The notes below the pieces were generated by a model. That model did no database searches, was not told where the DNA came from, and saw nothing but the letters and a program-made list of their open reading frames with translations. A stretch of 64,000 bases of DNA from Eukaryota sp. TZLM1-RC (taxonomy: Eukaryota > Metamonada: BaSk clade), in assembly GCA_040285825.1 (NCBI GenBank), contig JAUPSS010000002.1, positions 868,001 through 932,000 of the forward strand. Direction: 5' to 3'. Within the stretch, counting starts at the first letter, position 1. Each line of letters opens with the position of its first letter. A program made the translations under genes and the position numbers. Shown here in pieces: positions 61,663 through 64,000 of the stretch.

Positions 61663-62275
61663 TTGCATCAGAATTAATTCTTATCGTTCCACTTTGCATG
61701 ATGCAGTCAGAGATCAGATCCAGGCAATGTGTAGTTCTTATCATCTTGAATCATTTGTAGAACCATTATTGAGGTCACTTGATATAACTGAAAGCGTTAT
61801 CGAGATTCTAAATATGGAAAACGACGTGCTGATGTTGTTGTGCCTTCATTTGATGATGTCTTGAATGTTGTTGATGTTGTAACAGTGGATGTTTGCAAGA
61901 AATGGCCTTGAAAATTGCACAATCCGAAGCATCTCCCCTTGATGATTCAGAATTGTATAAACGGAAGAAATATGCAAATTCTTTGAAAGAATTGAAACAT
62001 GTTCGCCATGTGGATCACCAATTTGCCCATTTGCTACATCGTTGTATGGACGGCATGGAAAAACCGCCATGAATTTCATTGATGATCTGGTAAAAAGAAG
62101 AATGAATAAGCGTTTTGATCGTCGTTTGTGGTTGAATTGTGTTGTTCTTACTGTTTTTAAAGCAATTCCTCAAATGATTTCGAAAGCTCTGATGTATGTC
62201 AATGCTCATTACGAAGACATTGTTGTTGTAGGCATTGATGGTGTGGAAGCTTGTTTTGAAGATATTGATTTTTAG
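61663..62275 (+). pseudogene. RLE family A relic, right part
   Basis: Continues 60250-60457 after the MULE: 'SYRSTLHDAVRDQIQAMCSS', 'FVEPLLRSLDI', then broken frames and 'RRLWLNCVVLTVFKAIPQMI', 'GIDGVEACFEDIDF', stop at 62275. The end matches 'SEACLEDIEF' of the 2215-3605 copy. The endonuclease block is degraded. Confidence 0.65.
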
Positions 62276-62489
62276 TTTGTATTTTTGAAAATAGATCTTC
62301 TGTGCTTAAAATTGTAATGCTCGGATGTTGTACAAATTATTTTAAGATTGCAAAAATAAATACAAAATGTACAATTACAGTGCAAAAAAATTAAGTGCAA
62401 AAGTTTTGAAAAATCTTGATTCATTTCATCCACATCCTCCAGTAATCTCAACGAATTACTACTATTTGACATTAGTGTGCTCTTAGCCG
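62276..62489. other. Intergenic, GID8 upstream region
   Basis: No feature. It ends in GTGCTCTTAGCCG before the ATG. Confidence 0.4.
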
Positions 62490-63249
62490 ATGTCCACGAC
62501 ACCTTTCGAATACCCTCCAGATTTTGATATTAATAACTGGATTACTCAGCTTGACAGTGTTCACGTTTCACAAGAAGATATTGATAATCTAGTTATGGAC
62601 TATCTAGTTGTTGAAGGTTATAAAGAAACAGCTGAAGCATTTGCAACTGAAATTGGTCTGTCTTCTTCTATGGAACCTTCCTTAATTGCTGAAAGGATGC
62701 AAGTACGGTCTGCCATTATTAATGGAGATATCCTCAAAGCCACTGATGCAATTAATGATATCGATGTTGAAATACTTGAGAAGGAGTGTGTTTGGATCAT
62801 GACAACGTTCTAATCCCAGCAAAAAGCTATTTTTTGGTCTACAAATTCAGCATTTAATTGAACTGGTCAAGTTGGGAAAGATCGAAGATGCGCTGCATTA
62901 TGCACAGCAAGAGGTAGCTGTTCACTATTTTGATCCTGAATACCAGTTTGATTCCTTCCTCCCCACTTTGGAAGAAGTAATGACCCTTCTAATGTTTGAA
63001 GATCCGACGACTTCCCCTCTTGCACCACTTCTAGATAACTCTAAGAGGTTACAAGTTGCTTCAGATGTCAATTCATCAATATTATCAGTTTTCTCTCAGT
63101 CTACTAAACCCAAGCTCTACACACTTCTCGAAGCCCTCTCCTCCCTGCAAGAAAAGCAGATGGGGAGAAAAGATTTTCCAAAGATAACTGCTGATAGTGT
63201 GGTTAATTTTTTGAAACAATCTAAGTCTGAAACAGAAGCAATGAATTGA
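62490..63249 (+). CDS. GID8: GID8/TWA1 homologue (LisH-CTLH protein), one 34-nt intron
   Basis: Join 62490-62785 and 62820-63249 gives 241 residues (human GID8 has 228). GID8 is a scaffold subunit of the GID/CTLH E3 ubiquitin ligase, which in yeast degrades gluconeogenic enzymes. LisH: 'DIDNLVMDYLVVEGYKETAE' (about residues 30-60). CTLH: 'MQVRSAIINGDILKATDAIN' to the intron. After the intron 'LFFGLQIQHLIELVKLGKIE' and 'ALHYAQQEVAVHYF' give the second half of CTLH, and CRA follows ('LPTLEEVMTLLMFEDPTTSP', 'VASDVNSSILSVF'). Without splicing the frame ends at 62813. The whole architecture is intact. Confidence 0.92.
62786..62819 (+). other. Spliceosomal mini-intron, 34 nt (GID8)
   Basis: GTGTGT donor, TTCTAATCCCAG end with a CTAAT branch-like motif close to the acceptor. 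Removal joins 'EILEKD' to 'KKLFFGLQIQHL' in frame, as in other GID8 proteins. The GTGTGT donor is less typical than GTATGT or GTTTGT here. Confidence 0.85.
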
Positions 63250-63401
63250 CTATAAGAATTTGTGTACATAAAGAACAATTTTCCCTACAATGGTTTATTA
63301 CAATAGTTTATTAAACACAAATTGCGCAGGCTAATACAATTCTTAGAAAATAAAAGTATCCGACAAAAACTTCTTAATAATTAATAATCCAAAATAAATA
63401 C

Positions 63402-64000
63402 TTACATCTTGATCAAATCAACCATTAAATTCCGTAATTCAAACATTGATGTAGTGTCTGATTCATTATTCACAACATTCAACAATAATGTAGCTATTGA
63501 TCTTACCCTATCCTCTTTACTATCTATCCTGAGCAATTCTTCATCTTTAGCAATTCCAACCTGCCCCTTGAATGTTTCCTTCAACCATTCAACAGACCAT
63601 TCTTCCTTAACAGAAGGCTTTGGAACGGAAGGAGGAGGAGATGGTGAATCATCAGTGACTGGCTTTCCAGAAAGATATGAAATCATGTCCTCAACACCAT
63701 TCACTTTTGGCAAACATCGATAATAAGCTAAGGCACTGTCGATCCTGTCTTTATGATCAATTACTTCAGTTAGTGGATATTCGCCAAGCCTTGAAAGGTC
63801 AAAAATAGAGGCAAAAGGGCCACAATACACAGCAGATTCGTCACAATTGTAGCGTTGAATATGCCTCGAAAAGAACATTCTCCCTCCATGATCATCCAAG
63901 TTACACACAGTGGAAGGAACCGTAGCTGCAACTCCATAAGGATAAGGCTTCTCTTTCTTTACTTTTTTGGGAGTTTTCACCTCCTTTTTCTTTATTTTGC
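63402..64000 (-). CDS. Unrecognised protein, C-terminal part (5' end outside window)
   Basis: The minus-strand frame is open from the window edge to the stop at 63402 (about 199 codons). It has a Lys-rich start ('KIKKKEVKTPKKVKKEK') then 'PYPYGVAATVPSTVCNLDD' and 'GGRMFFSRHIQRYNC', a Pro/Ser-rich linker ('SPSPPPSVPKPSVK') and a helical end ('EERVRSIATLLL'-like, 'FELRNLMVDLIKM'). I recognise no family. The GTG at 63980 is not a start; the true start lies beyond the window. Confidence 0.55.
   Translation of the reverse strand, partial: KIKKKEVKTPKKVKKEKPYPYGVAATVPSTVCNLDDHGGRMFFSRHIQRYNCDESAVYCGPFASIFDLSRLGEYPLTEVIDHKDRIDSALAYYRCLPKVNGVEDMISYLSGKPVTDDSPSPPPSVPKPSVKEEWSVEWLKETFKGQVGIAKDEELLRIDSKEDRVRSIATLLLNVVNNESDTTSMFELRNLMVDLIKM

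Overview
The window is a nuclear-genome segment of an AT-rich, ciliated or flagellated protist. Evidence: a single-exon IFT81 (intraflagellar transport), an eukaryotic cytosolic-type leucyl-tRNA synthetase, an ARF-family GTPase, an N-terminal-motor kinesin, a long-form tRNase Z, a GID8/TWA1 homologue, a BRCT protein and a saposin-domain polyprotein with a signal peptide. All three standard stop codons are used. Protein-coding introns are rare and extremely short (26-34 nt, GT...AG). The lineage cannot be fixed from the sequence; saposin polyproteins and tiny introns fit an amoeboflagellate or another excavate-like protist, but this is inference.

Layout. 1-433 is the start of a C2-domain (ferlin-like) gene on the minus strand. 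595-13960 is a mobile-element graveyard: a Fanzor (eukaryotic TnpB-like) C-terminus, several non-LTR retrotransposon copies with a restriction-like endonuclease (RLE) domain, a Tc1/mariner remnant facing a second Fanzor-like remnant, and a Ty3/gypsy tail; one membrane-protein gene (7387-7989) sits inside it. 14421-18425 holds the ARF-like GTPase and leucyl-tRNA synthetase. 21066-26440 is again RLE retrotransposons, including a nested copy with a diverged target-site duplication, plus a coiled-coil gene (24071-25075) and a small gene (25293-25646). 26880-36132 is a Fanzor pseudogene with an upstream 2A-like motif, cut in two by a Ty3/gypsy element (28446-35866) with identical 160-bp LTRs. 36257-51748 is the gene-rich core: BRCT protein, MCM-like protein, IFT81, saposin polyprotein, kinesin. 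52027-57116 is a second element cluster: two Fanzor pseudogenes with a Tc1/mariner helix-turn-helix relic between them, then a degraded Ty3/gypsy element. 58016-64000 holds tRNase Z, a MULE inserted in an RLE retrotransposon, GID8, and the end of an unrecognised gene.

The most interesting system is the Fanzor set: four or five loci, two of them next to Tc1/mariner transposase relics in the same convergent order, one preceded by a 2A-like sequence, and all apparently inactivated (stops, frameshifts, lost catalytic or zinc-binding residues). Host genes are ordinary housekeeping and cytoskeletal genes, with no operon-like functional linkage. Several single-base frameshifts lie in homopolymer runs inside otherwise perfect repeats, so some breaks may be sequencing errors rather than mutations.
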